This document shows positions 52,704-62,225 of a stretch of DNA of 64,000 nt, in pieces. The notes beneath the pieces are model-generated. The model searched no databases. It was not told the origin of the DNA and saw nothing but the letters and a program-made list of their open reading frames with translations. Both the position numbers and the translations under genes were made by a program. Source of the DNA: JACPYM01 sp031423495 (GTDB taxonomy: Bacteria > Acidobacteriota > Blastocatellia > RBC074); contig JANPFP010000152.1 in assembly GCA_031423495.1 (NCBI GenBank), forward strand, positions 1 through 64,000, given 5' to 3'. The first letter of the stretch is position 1. Each line of letters starts with the position of its first letter.

Positions 52704-54047
52704 TCACGCCCCTCGTACCGCCAACGTAACTCGTTGATAGTCTTTCAACGTGATGAGCGCAATGGCGACGCCCAGCAGCGGCATCAGCGCAGCCATAAAG
52801 AAAATCGGAGTGTAACCAGTTCGATCAACAATGATGCCGGTGATGAGCGGGAACATTATTCCGCTGACGCCGTTTGCCACACCGGTCAAACCCGTCACGC
52901 GCGCGACGGCAGAGTTAGGGAATACATCCGACACAGACGCGAACATATTGGCTGACAGAAAAGTATGTCCTAACAGAATCAGCGAGATCAGCCCGATGGC
53001 AACAACGATGCTACCAGTCATTGGAACCAGAAAGCTAAGCAGGCAAAGCGCCGCGCCGAACAGCAACGTTGCCTGTCTGGTAGAGTTCACCCGCCAGCTT
53101 TTGCTCAATAGCCATGCGGCTGCCAGCCCGCCGCCGATGCTGCCGATGTCGCCGAACAGGAAAGTGACAGAGTTGAAATACGCGCTGTCTTTAATGCTTA
53201 GGCCGCGTACGTCACGAAAGTATTTTGGCATCCAGTAAAGATAAAACTCGACGACCGGGCCGACCCAGAAACGGCAGAGCATCAAGCCCCAGGTTTGTTT
53301 CAACTTGAGCAAATCCCAATTGCTGGGCGATGAGTACGTAGTACCGCCTTCAGGCGGAATCTCGCGCGCGTGAACGCTTCCGCCTGAAGGCGGTACTACG
53401 TACTCATCGCTGTTGATGTGCGCGAGTTCGGCCTGACTGACCGAAGGATGTTCGTTGGGTTGGCGATAAGTGAACCACCAGACCAGCACCCAAACCATGC
53501 CTAACAGACTGGGTACGAGAAAGCCCATGCGCCAGCCGAAATGTTCGCGGATCGGGATAATCAAAAACGCCGCGACGAACGAACCGAACATCGAAGCGCT
53601 GTTAAAAACGCCAATGGCAAAGGCGCGTTCGCGGACGGGGAACCAACTGGCTACGATCTTGTTGCCGCCCGAATAGTTGCCGCATTCGCCCGTACCCAGC
53701 CAAAACCGAAATATGCGAAAGTGCCAGATCGAAGTCGAAAGCGCGTGCATTCCGTTGCCGACCGACCACCACAGCACCGCGAAGGCTAGGCCGATGCGTA
53801 CGCCGACACGATCCATCAGCATGCCCATCGGGAATTCGCCCAGCATCATGCCGAAGCGAAACCACGAGACAATCGTGCCGAAAGCCGTATTCGATAATTT
53901 GTATTCGTCGGTGATGTCATTGCCGAGTACGGCGAGGGCCTGGCGATCTACGAAATTGATGACGGTGACGAAAAACAAAAGGGCGAGCATCCACCAACGG
54001 ACTTGGCGATACCACGGCGGCATAGATGATGTCGGGGCAGTTTGCAT
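52704..54047 (-). CDS. MFS transporter (anion:cation symporter, hexuronate-like), with in-frame palindrome
   Basis: 447 aa. Twelve membrane segments; motif A-like GEFPMGMLMDRVGVRIG and FVDRQALAVL in TM1 suggest the ACS family (ExuT/galactonate-like), which imports sugar acids with protons. The central cytoplasmic loop (residues about 236-262) is EYVVPPSGG, a short spacer and IPPEGGTTYSS, all encoded by the repeat at 53327-53410, inserted without frame change. Removing it would leave a normal loop length. It is last in a - strand cluster that includes Uma2, two isomerases and a bicupin. Confidence 0.9.
   Translation of the reverse strand: MQTAPTSSMPPWYRQVRWWMLALLFFVTVINFVDRQALAVLGNDITDEYKLSNTAFGTIVSWFRFGMMLGEFPMGMLMDRVGVRIGLAFAVLWWSVGNGMHALSTSIWHFRIFRFWLGTGECGNYSGGNKIVASWFPVRERAFAIGVFNSASMFGSFVAAFLIIPIREHFGWRMGFLVPSLLGMVWVLVWWFTYRQPNEHPSVSQAELAHINSDEYVVPPSGGSVHAREIPPEGGTTYSSPSNWDLLKLKQTWGLMLCRFWVGPVVEFYLYWMPKYFRDVRGLSIKDSAYFNSVTFLFGDIGSIGGGLAAAWLLSKSWRVNSTRQATLLFGAALCLLSFLVPMTGSIVVAIGLISLILLGHTFLSANMFASVSDVFPNSAVARVTGLTGVANGVSGIMFPLITGIIVDRTGYTPIFFMAALMPLLGVAIALITLKDYQRVTLAVRGA
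53327..53410. repeat. GGCGGTACTAC palindromic repeat, copy 3, inside a coding sequence
   Basis: Perfect 33-bp arms: gcgatgagtacgtagtaccg (from 53327) to 53359 and the exact complement 53378-53410, with an 18-base loop. Same core as 20278 and 25900. It encodes part of the MFS central loop. Confidence 0.95.
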
Positions 54048-54060
54048 CGGGGCGAGTTGG

Positions 54061-54768
54061 TTATGGTTTATGCGCTTGTACCCATTGGCGGAAGCTGCGT
54101 CGCATGCTGTTCACGCCGTTCGCCTTGCCATTTTGAATCGCTGTGACCAACGCCTCTGCGATCAGGAAAGGAAAGATTTTGCTATGCGCGACTCGTTGAT
54201 AAGCGCCATCCGCTAACTCATAAAATTCGATTTTCCTTTCGTTGTAACGCCACAGTTCGCCAATGCCCAGCCCCGCATAAATCGGCAGTTTGCTTAAAGA
54301 AGGATTGGTGACATCCACTTCGATTGCCAGATCGGGTGGCGCGTCGTAATCGAGATTGACGCGCTCTTTGCCGAGAATACGTTGCAGGTTTTCGATATAA
54401 AAAGTGTCATCAGCTTCCGCGCCCTTTTCAGCGCGTTCACTCGTCATCGTCATCGAACCGGTGCTGGTATATTCAAGCCCCAGCTCTTCCGTCAGCACTT
54501 GCACCAACTGGCCGAAGAAGCGTGCCTCGTTATCGTCTTGCAATGAGACGCTCATAATTTCCATCTTCCCCCGGTTGTAGCTGATGCGAATGCGACGAAT
54601 ACCCATCAAGTCTTCCACCAGTTGGGCGTAAACTTTCCACGGCACTTCTTCCAGAAAGAACCGGCTGCCTCTCGGCATGGATTGGATAATGATGTGGTAA
54701 TTAGGACGGCTCGGTGCGGCAACTGCACTCGTAATTAACTCCTTCTTGTAAGGTTCGATCAGCATCAT
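54061..54768 (-). CDS. Uma2-family (DUF820) nuclease-like protein
   Basis: 235 aa. It shows the Uma2 pattern: IRISYNRGKMEIM, then GAEADDTFYIEN, PPDLAIEVDVTNPS with the Glu-x-Asp of the PD-(D/E)XK fold and KLPIYAGLGIGELWRY with the Lys. These proteins are very common in cyanobacteria and Acidobacteria and are of unknown target. The residues N-terminal to the domain (1-35) are not conserved. It lies between the MFS and isomerase genes, 13-14 bases from each, but is probably unrelated to sugar use. Confidence 0.85.
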   Translation of the reverse strand: MMLIEPYKKELITSAVAAPSRPNYHIIIQSMPRGSRFFLEEVPWKVYAQLVEDLMGIRRIRISYNRGKMEIMSVSLQDDNEARFFGQLVQVLTEELGLEYTSTGSMTMTSERAEKGAEADDTFYIENLQRILGKERVNLDYDAPPDLAIEVDVTNPSLSKLPIYAGLGIGELWRYNERKIEFYELADGAYQRVAHSKIFPFLIAEALVTAIQNGKANGVNSMRRSFRQWVQAHKP

Positions 54769-54782
54769 AACATCGCTTTGTT

Positions 54783-55697
54783 TTAAGCGTATATCGGCAG
54801 CAACACTCGCTTAACATAATCCATACTGATCGTCGCCGACTCGCGTGGCGTCAACGTAGTAGCGTCTTGCTCGATATTCACCCATCCACTAAAACGAATC
54901 TCTTTGAGCAGTCGCATCACGCCGGGGAAATCAATTTCGCCCTTACCCAATTCGCGCAGGTTCGGTTTGAAATCAGGTCGCACGAAAGGTCGCACGCAGT
55001 CTTTGAAATGAAAGTAATTGAGCCGCGTTTTGTATTTGCGGCAAATCGCCACGACATCGCCGCCCGCGAGGTGGATATGTCCGGTGTCGGCTGATAAATG
55101 CACATAGCGCGCATCGGTCGTCGCCATCGCCAGATCAATTTCGGCAGGCGTTTCGACGAGCGTGTTCAGGTGCGGATGCAAACCGATTTGCAAGCCTTGA
55201 TCTTTAGCTCGTTTGCCGATTTCGTTAAGCAACGGAGCCTGTTGTTTGATCAGCGCGTTACGGTCGGCATTGGCCGGAACTCCCGGAGGGCCAATGATGA
55301 TATGTTTAACATTGAACTCTTTCAGCAAGGCAAAACGTTTCGTAGCGTCCTGCCAAATTTCTTCGCGCTTGGTCGTGTCGTGAAACGGCGCGCTGAAATA
55401 ATTGCCTGAGACGGTGAGCTTCTTTTCGGCCAGCAAGGTTTTGCACGTAGCCGCCGTCAAGCCGAATCGTTCGAGTTCGTTGGCGAGCGGAGAGAACTCA
55501 ATGCCGTTCGCGCCCATATTCGCTAAATCTTTCATCGCATCTTGCAGCGTAAGCGTCTGGCCTTTGAAATTGCGCCACAGCAAAAAGCCCTGCGCCCAGC
55601 GGATGCGAGCAGTTTGCGCCGCAGCGAATGAAGGCACGCTGGCGGTAACCAAGGTGCCTGCAAGAAATTTGAGTACATCGCGTCGTGTGGTTTCCAT
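54783..55697 (-). CDS. Tat-exported sugar phosphate isomerase/epimerase-like TIM barrel (AP_endonuc_2)
   Basis: 304 aa from the ATG at 55697 (METTRRDVLKFLAG), chosen because it begins a twin-arginine signal; a longer frame to 55730 overlaps the cupin gene. The barrel has Glu in GIEFSPL, His pairs in GLHPHLNT and HLSADTGHIHLAGGD, His in YFHFKD and Glu in NIEQDAT, consistent with a xylose-isomerase-type metal site. It starts 4 bases after the bicupin stop. The reaction is unknown; a keto-sugar or inositol step is likely. Confidence 0.85.
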   Translation of the reverse strand: METTRRDVLKFLAGTLVTASVPSFAAAQTARIRWAQGFLLWRNFKGQTLTLQDAMKDLANMGANGIEFSPLANELERFGLTAATCKTLLAEKKLTVSGNYFSAPFHDTTKREEIWQDATKRFALLKEFNVKHIIIGPPGVPANADRNALIKQQAPLLNEIGKRAKDQGLQIGLHPHLNTLVETPAEIDLAMATTDARYVHLSADTGHIHLAGGDVVAICRKYKTRLNYFHFKDCVRPFVRPDFKPNLRELGKGEIDFPGVMRLLKEIRFSGWVNIEQDATTLTPRESATISMDYVKRVLLPIYA

Positions 55698-55701
55698 CAG
55701 T

Positions 55702-56550
55702 TTAGGTAGTGATCTTGTCACCTTTGCCATCCATAAAGTCTTTGTTCTTATCGCCGACCCAATAGCGCGCGCCAGCGATGCACCAGATGAATTCGAGCGG
55801 CGATTCCTGCGAAAAGACCGGGTGGTAATTCATCATCGGAATCGTCACGAGATCGCCTTCGTTGACGCTCGTAACAAAGCACATCTTTTCAGGCGACTCA
55901 TAAACTTCCATCGCGCCGTGGCCTTTGATGAAGATGTAAGTCTCTTCCTGATCGGTGTGATTGTGCGGCGGCCACGAGCGTTGATGCGCTTGAAAGAACG
56001 TATATCCCGCGATGAGTTTGTCGGCGGCTTCGGGTACGTCGAACATCATGAATACGTCTTTGCCCGACAGCTTGCGGATGCGGTCTTCGCGTTGGGAGTA
56101 TTCAGCGAAGGACGAGTAATGCACGGGATGCACATTGTCGGCGGAGGCCGAACAGCGAATCACTTTGGCAAGGTCAGCCGACGAATTGGAAATTTGATAT
56201 TGCGCGCCTTTGGGGATGTAAAGCGTGTCGTAAGGCGCAAGCGTAAACGTTGTGTCGTTGATGCTTACGTTGACGCAGCCTTTCCACATAAACAACAGGC
56301 TTTCGTCAGCGGCGTGCGCGAGCTCACCAGAAGATGCTCCGGCGGCGAGTTCGTATTCGGCGCAACTCAGCCAATTCAAGTTGGCAGGTGTGGCGGTGAA
56401 GCGTTCACGGAAGCCTGATCCATCAACGACGGAATCAGCGTATTTGAACAACACACCGGGTTTGACGGTGTCGCTTTTGTGAATCGGATCAACGACAGTT
56501 GATGGGGCTACGGCTAATTGAACAGCTTGTGAAGTGGACATGATTTTCAT
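55702..56550 (-). CDS. Bicupin protein (KduI/IolB-like)
   Basis: 282 aa. Two cupin domains: the first (about 75-135) is degenerate, the second carries PPHNHTDQEETYIFIKGHG with the His-x-His and Glu metal ligands and a late His in MMNYHPVFS. Overall plan resembles 5-deoxyglucuronate isomerase or KduI. The ATG at 56550 or 56541 is possible; no strong ribosome site. It is translated just before the Tat-isomerase gene. A role in sugar acid or inositol breakdown fits the ACS transporter downstream. Confidence 0.8.
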   Translation of the reverse strand: MKIMSTSQAVQLAVAPSTVVDPIHKSDTVKPGVLFKYADSVVDGSGFRERFTATPANLNWLSCAEYELAAGASSGELAHAADESLLFMWKGCVNVSINDTTFTLAPYDTLYIPKGAQYQISNSSADLAKVIRCSASADNVHPVHYSSFAEYSQREDRIRKLSGKDVFMMFDVPEAADKLIAGYTFFQAHQRSWPPHNHTDQEETYIFIKGHGAMEVYESPEKMCFVTSVNEGDLVTIPMMNYHPVFSQESPLEFIWCIAGARYWVGDKNKDFMDGKGDKITT

Positions 56551-56560
56551 TCAAAAAAAT

Positions 56561-56612
56561 CGGTAGCCAGTTGTTGATAAAACTGACAACTGGCTACCGA
56601 CAACTGACAACT
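56561..56612. repeat. cggtagccagttgt palindromic repeat
   Basis: cggtagccagttgt (56561-56574) is exactly complemented at 56586-56599, followed by a further copy of the word acaactgacaac. It lies between the TonB receptor stop and the bicupin start. Confidence 0.78.
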
Positions 56613-56615
56613 AAA

Positions 56616-59600
56616 TTAGTACTCCAGCCGCAGCGCAAACTGCCACTGCCGCGGCGTCGCCGATTGCAGCATGCTGGTGATGCGGCCTGCTATGCCCGGG
56701 CAATCCACGCACGCACCGTTGCCGCCGACCCCAGGGTTGGCGAGGTTGATGCGGTTGGCGAAGTTGAACGACTCGGCGCGGAATTGCGCTTTGACTCGTT
56801 CAGTGACCTGGAAGTTCTTGAAGAAGGACACGTCCAAATTCGAGAGTCCAGGGCCTTCCAACCGGTTGCGGCCTATGTTGCCGAAGGTGCCGGTGGCAGG
56901 GCGTTGCCAGGGGCCGTCTGCCGGACCGGTTGCGCGGAAGATCACCGTCGGGTCGCCCGGATTCGGCGAAGCGCCGTTTTGCAACGGAGCCGCAGCGGTG
57001 CGGAACCACTGATCGCGCGTCGGATTATCCAACCGATAATCGCCCACCAGATTGGGGCGGCACCAGCCCGTATCGCGTTCGGCGTTGCAATCACGATAAG
57101 ACGGGGTGAAGGGCAAACCGCTCTGCAACTGCCACACCGTATTCATCTGCCATCCGCCTAACACAGCATTGACGGCTTTGGGCGCGTCACCCATGAACTT
57201 CTTACCCTTGCCGAACGGCAACTCGAACACACCCGCCAACAAGAAAACGTGCGTGCGGGTTTGATCGTTCGGGCCATAAGCCTCTTTGGCGTCAATGTTG
57301 TAATAGGTGCCGGTGTAATTGAACGAGCGCGACCAGGTGTAATGGCTCAACACCGATACGCCTTTTGAGAAGCGGCGTTCGGCCTTGAACTGCGCGCCGT
57401 GATAATTGCTGCTCGCGTCAGAACCGTAGTAACGGAAGTTTTGCGACCAGCCGAATTTATTGAAGAAAAGCTTGCGTTGATTGGTCGTCAGACCGCGTCT
57501 GCCGTTCGCGTCAACGAAGCCCTGCACCGTCGCTTCATTGAAATTGTAGTCGCCGCCGTTACCCGCAAACACATGCGTGCCTTTGGTTCCGACGTAAGAA
57601 GCCTCAACCGAAATTTCACCCGGCAGTTGCCGTTGAATGGTGAGATTCCACTGATCGCTGGTGGGCAGGCGCAAGGTCTTCGGCAAGATGAACGCCGTCA
57701 CGTTGTTGGGCAGAATCGGGCGGCCATTCGGTCCTTTGGGTTGATTTTCAAGAATCGTCTTGGGATCAAGCGCCGTCGGCCCTTGTGCCAGCGAGAAAAC
57801 CGACAAATAGTTTTGCGCCGGTTGCAGCGATTGAATGCCCAACACCGGCAGGTTTTGCGTCACGTTGTGCCCGAACACCGAACCGAATACGCCGATGTCG
57901 AAACCGCGTCCGTAACCCATGCGCAACACGGTTTTATCGGTCAGGCGATAAGCCAAACCGAAGCGCGGCGAGATGTTCTTGAACGTGCCTTGTTGGTTCA
58001 GGTCAAGACCTACGCCTTGCGAACCGGCGATCAAAACTTCGCCTGTGTTGACGTCAATGAATCCGCCTTTGCCCGCGCCCGTCACCGTTTGCGGGCGATA
58101 GATTTCCCAACGCATACCATAGTTCAGCGTCAGTTTCTTGGTCGCCTTCCAGGTGTCTTGTCCATAGAAAAACCAGCGGTTCTGGCGCTCTTCAGCATCG
58201 GTGATCGTGCTGACGTAACGTTCAAAGCGGCTGACTTCTCCGAGCAGGAACGAGGCCAAGCCCGTGCCGCCGCCCGCAGGGCCTTGCGTGCGTGCCGCGT
58301 CGAAGTTCATTTCACCCGAACGATGACGGTCGGAAGGAATGCGCAAGTTGGCGGCGCGGCGAATGTCTGCGCCGAACTTGAAAGTGTGATTGCCGTTCAG
58401 ATTCGTCCAGTTGTTGACGAATTGGAACTGCCGTTCGTTTTGTCGCAACGGACAGTTGCAAGCGTTCACGCCCAACGCATAGCCGAAAGCGAAAGCGCCT
58501 ACGCCGTTGATGTTAAAGAAGGGCATGCCGCCTGTGAACGAGTCGTTATTCAAGCCGGGAATGTTGTTGTCTTTCGCCGGAGTTGTTTGTGATTGTCCCG
58601 GATCAACGTTCACGCGATAGCGGAAGAAGCCGAAACGGAAGTCGGTCAGCCAGTTGCTGCTCACCGTGTAATCAAAGCCCGCCGCGACGCTTTGATTGCG
58701 CGATTTCGATTCGCCTGCAAAGGTCGAGCCTGGTTGGAAACCCACGCCGCCCGCGAGACTGCCGTAAACGCCCGGCGAAGTCAGCGAGTAATTAGAAAAG
58801 CTGTAGCGGCCAAAAGCATGTACTTTTTCGCTGACGTAATAATCCCACCGCGTATTGGTAAGGTCTTCGTTGAAACCAACCGTCCCCGCGCCGACATAGT
58901 TCGGCTGGTCAGCCGAAGCCGGCGTGAAGTTCGGCAACGGAATGTATTTGTTAAGTAAGTTCACGGCTTGCGCCGACAAGCGATTGGTCGGAATGACGTT
59001 ATTCCTGCCGTTGAATTGAAATTGCGTACGCGCCGCCGGAGCCGTGCTGCCCGCCGGATCGAAAATGTTCGGCAAGCCTGCGGCGCTGAAATCGCCCCCG
59101 CGCTCTGCCGCCGTCGGTACGCGCGTAATGACGCTGCCGCCGATGTTGCGCCGCGTGCCTTGATAATCGGCGAACCAAAACAGTTTGTTCGCAATGATCT
59201 TGCCGCTGGCTGACCCGCCGAATTGATTGATCTGCGTCACGGGAATGTAGCGATTGTTCGTGCCGCGAATCGGATTGAATTGGGTGAACGGATTGCGCGC
59301 ATTGAGATGATCGTTGCGCAAAAATTCAAACACCGAGAAGTGCAAACCGTTCGTCCCCGACTTGGTTTGCGAACTGACGACGCCCGCGTTCGCGCCAAAC
59401 TCGGCGTCATAAGCCGAAGTCGTGACTTTGGCTTCAGTGACGGATTCCATCGTCGGATTGATGACGATCAAACCGAGCAGCGCATCGTGGTTATCGGTTC
59501 CATCCAGCAAGTGCGAAGTGCCTGCGAAACTTTGTCCGTTGACGACTTTGCGGAAAGAACCTTGCGGGTCTTCGCTCGCGGCGGTTTGCGCGGGCCAAGC

Positions 59601-60089
59601 GGTGACGCCCGGCGTAAAAATTTCGACCGAGGTAAAGCGCCGATTGAGTAACGGCAAATTGGTCAGCGTCTTTTCGCTGAACGTAACAGACACGTCGCTG
59701 CGTTCGGTCTTCAGCAACGGTGCTTCTGCCGTGATTGTGACCTGTTCGCTGACTTGTCCAGTTTCGAGTTTCAAGGTGAGCGAAACTTCCTGGTCTACCG
59801 ATACGCTGACTTCCTGCACAGCCGACTTGAAACCTTGTGCTTCGACCTTGACTTGATAGCGGCCTACGATGAGAAACCGCTGATTGAAATTGCCCGATTC
59901 GTTGGTCGTCGCCGTCACGATGACGCCGCGTCCCAAGTCGGTAATGATGACTTTGGCATTGGGTACTGCCGCGCCTGACGGATCGGTGACCGTGCCGACG
60001 ATGTTTCCATACACCGCCTGCCCGAACGCCGCTACGCTCGACATCAGCAATAACAAACCCAAGCTGATATAGCCTGTAGCCTTTCGCAT
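56616..60089 (-). CDS. Oar-like TonB-dependent outer-membrane receptor
   Basis: 1157 aa. Signal peptide (MRKATGYISLGLLLLMSSVAAFGQA), a carboxypeptidase-regulatory domain (about 27-110, VTDPSGAAVPNAKVIITD), plug (TLTNLPLLNRRFTSVEIFTPG; GVVSSQTKSGTNGLHFSVFEFLRN) and a large barrel ending FALRLEY with a terminal aromatic. Typical of acidobacterial Oar receptors that take up plant or polysaccharide fragments. It is next to the bicupin and isomerase genes, and the Gfo/Idh/MocA and second isomerase genes lie upstream on the same strand, so it is the likely uptake porin of this cluster. Confidence 0.9.
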   Translation of the reverse strand: MRKATGYISLGLLLLMSSVAAFGQAVYGNIVGTVTDPSGAAVPNAKVIITDLGRGVIVTATTNESGNFNQRFLIVGRYQVKVEAQGFKSAVQEVSVSVDQEVSLTLKLETGQVSEQVTITAEAPLLKTERSDVSVTFSEKTLTNLPLLNRRFTSVEIFTPGVTAWPAQTAASEDPQGSFRKVVNGQSFAGTSHLLDGTDNHDALLGLIVINPTMESVTEAKVTTSAYDAEFGANAGVVSSQTKSGTNGLHFSVFEFLRNDHLNARNPFTQFNPIRGTNNRYIPVTQINQFGGSASGKIIANKLFWFADYQGTRRNIGGSVITRVPTAAERGGDFSAAGLPNIFDPAGSTAPAARTQFQFNGRNNVIPTNRLSAQAVNLLNKYIPLPNFTPASADQPNYVGAGTVGFNEDLTNTRWDYYVSEKVHAFGRYSFSNYSLTSPGVYGSLAGGVGFQPGSTFAGESKSRNQSVAAGFDYTVSSNWLTDFRFGFFRYRVNVDPGQSQTTPAKDNNIPGLNNDSFTGGMPFFNINGVGAFAFGYALGVNACNCPLRQNERQFQFVNNWTNLNGNHTFKFGADIRRAANLRIPSDRHRSGEMNFDAARTQGPAGGGTGLASFLLGEVSRFERYVSTITDAEERQNRWFFYGQDTWKATKKLTLNYGMRWEIYRPQTVTGAGKGGFIDVNTGEVLIAGSQGVGLDLNQQGTFKNISPRFGLAYRLTDKTVLRMGYGRGFDIGVFGSVFGHNVTQNLPVLGIQSLQPAQNYLSVFSLAQGPTALDPKTILENQPKGPNGRPILPNNVTAFILPKTLRLPTSDQWNLTIQRQLPGEISVEASYVGTKGTHVFAGNGGDYNFNEATVQGFVDANGRRGLTTNQRKLFFNKFGWSQNFRYYGSDASSNYHGAQFKAERRFSKGVSVLSHYTWSRSFNYTGTYYNIDAKEAYGPNDQTRTHVFLLAGVFELPFGKGKKFMGDAPKAVNAVLGGWQMNTVWQLQSGLPFTPSYRDCNAERDTGWCRPNLVGDYRLDNPTRDQWFRTAAAPLQNGASPNPGDPTVIFRATGPADGPWQRPATGTFGNIGRNRLEGPGLSNLDVSFFKNFQVTERVKAQFRAESFNFANRINLANPGVGGNGACVDCPGIAGRITSMLQSATPRQWQFALRLEY

Positions 60090-60174
60090 AGTTGTGACTC
60101 CTTACGTGAAAAGTGGGTGATGATTCTGTGTGGTGATCGAATCTATCGAAAAGCCCCATCGGGGCAGATTGAAA

Positions 60175-61359
60175 CTACACATCCGCAAAAATCTTTGTGC
60201 CGCTCGCGTCGAATTTCATACGCCGCTTTTGCCAATACGCGGCTTTCGCCAAATGCACCGGATTGCATGCCGCAATGCCGGTTTCAATATCGGCGTTGAG
60301 TTTCTTACCGCTTTGAATCGCGTCGAGAAAATTGTTGGCGTGCGCGACTTCGAGATTGCCTTCGGCTTTGACGACCGTCGGCTCGCCTTTGTAAGGCGTG
60401 AACACGTAATCAGCCCGCGTCAATTCAAGCGTACCTTCCGTGCCTTGAAACAACACGCCCGGCCTTTCGTTGCGAAGCGGCAGGACGCTTGATTCAAAGG
60501 TCAGATTCCAGTTCTTATATTGCAGCATCGCATTGACCGTGTCGTAATTCACGCGGCCATCGTTCAAGTGATAAATGCCGCCTGTCGCCACGGCGTTCAG
60601 CGGGCGCGTTTCGTTCATCATCCACTGCGCGACGTCAGCCCAATGCGTGAGGATGTCGGCCAGCAAGCCTCCACCGTAATCAGGAAAGTAACGCCACGAA
60701 TCATAGCGAATCCAGTCGTAAGCGACTTTCGGCGCATCGCCTAAGAAGCGCTCCCAATCCAGTCCCGCCGGTCGCGGTTGCGGAGCGATCTTGCGGCGCT
60801 GCCACGGGAAGTCATGCCATACGGCGCGCGCAAAAATCACCTGACCAAGTTTGCCCTTGTCGAAGAACTCTTCTTTCGCGCGACGATAATGCGCGCCGCT
60901 GCGTTGTTGCGTACCCGTTTGGCAAACCTTGCCCGATTGCTTGACGGCGGCGATGAGCTTCGCGCCTTCTTCAAATTTATGCGAAGAAGGTTTCTCAAGA
61001 TAAATGTGCTTACCCGCCTTGAGCGTCGCGGTCGCATGCGCGAGATGCAAATGATCGGGCGTACCGATCAACACCGCGTCAATATCTTTGCGTTGCAGCG
61101 TTTCTTCGAGTGCGACGAGTTCAGGCGGAGCCACTCCCAATTGCTCTTTTGCACGATTGCGCTGCACGTCATAAACATCACACAGGCAACGCAACTCGGC
61201 GCGATTGGTTTTCAAGAAAGCGCCCATCACTTCGCGTCCACGCCGTCCGCTGCCGACGAGCGCCATGCCGATGCGGTCATTCGCACCGCGCACGCGCGAA
61301 TACGAAGCCGCTGTCAATGTCGAAGCTGTCACGCCTTGTAAAAATGTTCTTCGTTTCAT
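60175..61359 (-). CDS. Tat-exported Gfo/Idh/MocA-family oxidoreductase
   Basis: 394 aa. Twin-arginine signal (MKRRTFLQGVTAS) then a Rossmann fold (IGMALVGSGRRGREVM) with IGTPDHLHLAHA, the catalytic EKPSSH Lys motif (about 121) and the C-terminal GGGLLADILTHWADVAQW with a His at the substrate site. It uses bound NAD(P) on sugars or polyols in the periplasm. Its ATG overlaps the stop of the isomerase gene upstream (ATGA), so the pair is coupled. Confidence 0.92.
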   Translation of the reverse strand: MKRRTFLQGVTASTLTAASYSRVRGANDRIGMALVGSGRRGREVMGAFLKTNRAELRCLCDVYDVQRNRAKEQLGVAPPELVALEETLQRKDIDAVLIGTPDHLHLAHATATLKAGKHIYLEKPSSHKFEEGAKLIAAVKQSGKVCQTGTQQRSGAHYRRAKEEFFDKGKLGQVIFARAVWHDFPWQRRKIAPQPRPAGLDWERFLGDAPKVAYDWIRYDSWRYFPDYGGGLLADILTHWADVAQWMMNETRPLNAVATGGIYHLNDGRVNYDTVNAMLQYKNWNLTFESSVLPLRNERPGVLFQGTEGTLELTRADYVFTPYKGEPTVVKAEGNLEVAHANNFLDAIQSGKKLNADIETGIAACNPVHLAKAAYWQKRRMKFDASGTKIFADV

Positions 61360-62225
61360 GCCCCAAAAGCCTTTCGCAACGCTTCGCGCGCCGGCGCGAC
61401 GACGGTTTCACCGAGCTTCTCGCCGCTCAGTCGTTCTTCTTCGTTCAACACCCAACCCGTCCAATTCGCTTTTTGAATTTCTGCTGCCAACGCCGCGAGA
61501 GGGAATTCGCCTTGTCCTAAAACCACTTGCGTGCCGTTTTTGAAATCGCGGATGTGCAAGCCGATCAGGCGACGCTGATGTTTGGCAAAGAACGCCGGAA
61601 CGTTCGCGCCCGCGTGAAAAGCCCAACCGCAATCGGGCAGGAAGTCCACCAGCGTCGGGTCGGTGTTTTGAATGAGCGCCTCAATTTCGAGGCCGTCATT
61701 GGCGAACTCGGGGCCGTGGTTGTGATAAGCCAGCTTGAGGCTTTTGGTTTTGCAATAGCGCGCCGCGACATTCAGCCCTTCGGCTTTGCGCATCATTGCG
61801 TCCTGATTGAGCTTGCCGTCTTTCGTTATGGGAGCGCCGCTCACGATGACACGCTGTGCGCCCAACGGAGCCGCGCCGAAGGCTACGCGTTGAATCAATG
61901 AGAGTGGCGCGATGTTGGTGAGCGAGTCGTATTTTTCGAGAAAGATATGCGTACCGAAAAACGTCAGGCCGGATTGTTCGAGCTGTTTGCGCGCCGCCGC
62001 AGTGTTGGCGAATTGGCCTTCGATGTTGCGATAGCCCGTTTCAAATCCGTCGTAGCCCAACACTTTGAGTTTAGCGAGTACGGTCAGCAGGCTGTCGAAA
62101 TTTGCGGGATCAATCCGCCACGCATTGGTCTGGCAGGCGAGATTGACGCGCGCTGTCGTTGCGCCTGAGACAGCGCAGGTCACAGCAGCAGGTAAAGCAA
62201 GGAGAAAGTCACGACGATGCAACAC
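61356..62225 (-). CDS. Exported sugar phosphate isomerase/epimerase-like TIM barrel
   Basis: About 289 aa from a GTG at 62225, six bases after aaggag; an upstream ATG at 62261 adds residues before the signal LHRRDFLLALPAAVTCAVSG. Barrel motifs: GYDGFETGYRN, FFGTHIFLEKY, LAYHNHGPEF, FLPDCGWAFHAGAN, IGLHIRDFKNG and VLNEEERL, giving Glu/Asp/His ligands of the AP_endonuc_2 type. Coupled with the Gfo/Idh/MocA gene; such pairs are common in sugar or inositol oxidation. Confidence 0.87.
   Translation of the reverse strand: MLHRRDFLLALPAAVTCAVSGATTARVNLACQTNAWRIDPANFDSLLTVLAKLKVLGYDGFETGYRNIEGQFANTAAARKQLEQSGLTFFGTHIFLEKYDSLTNIAPLSLIQRVAFGAAPLGAQRVIVSGAPITKDGKLNQDAMMRKAEGLNVAARYCKTKSLKLAYHNHGPEFANDGLEIEALIQNTDPTLVDFLPDCGWAFHAGANVPAFFAKHQRRLIGLHIRDFKNGTQVVLGQGEFPLAALAAEIQKANWTGWVLNEEERLSGEKLGETVVAPAREALRKAFGA

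Noticed and set aside
55402..56418. + strand frame opposite the bicupin and isomerase genes
   Set aside because: The - strand genes have clear domains; this frame has none.
57399..58592. + strand frame opposite the Oar-like receptor
   Set aside because: Shadow of a 1157-residue receptor; Arg-rich composition.
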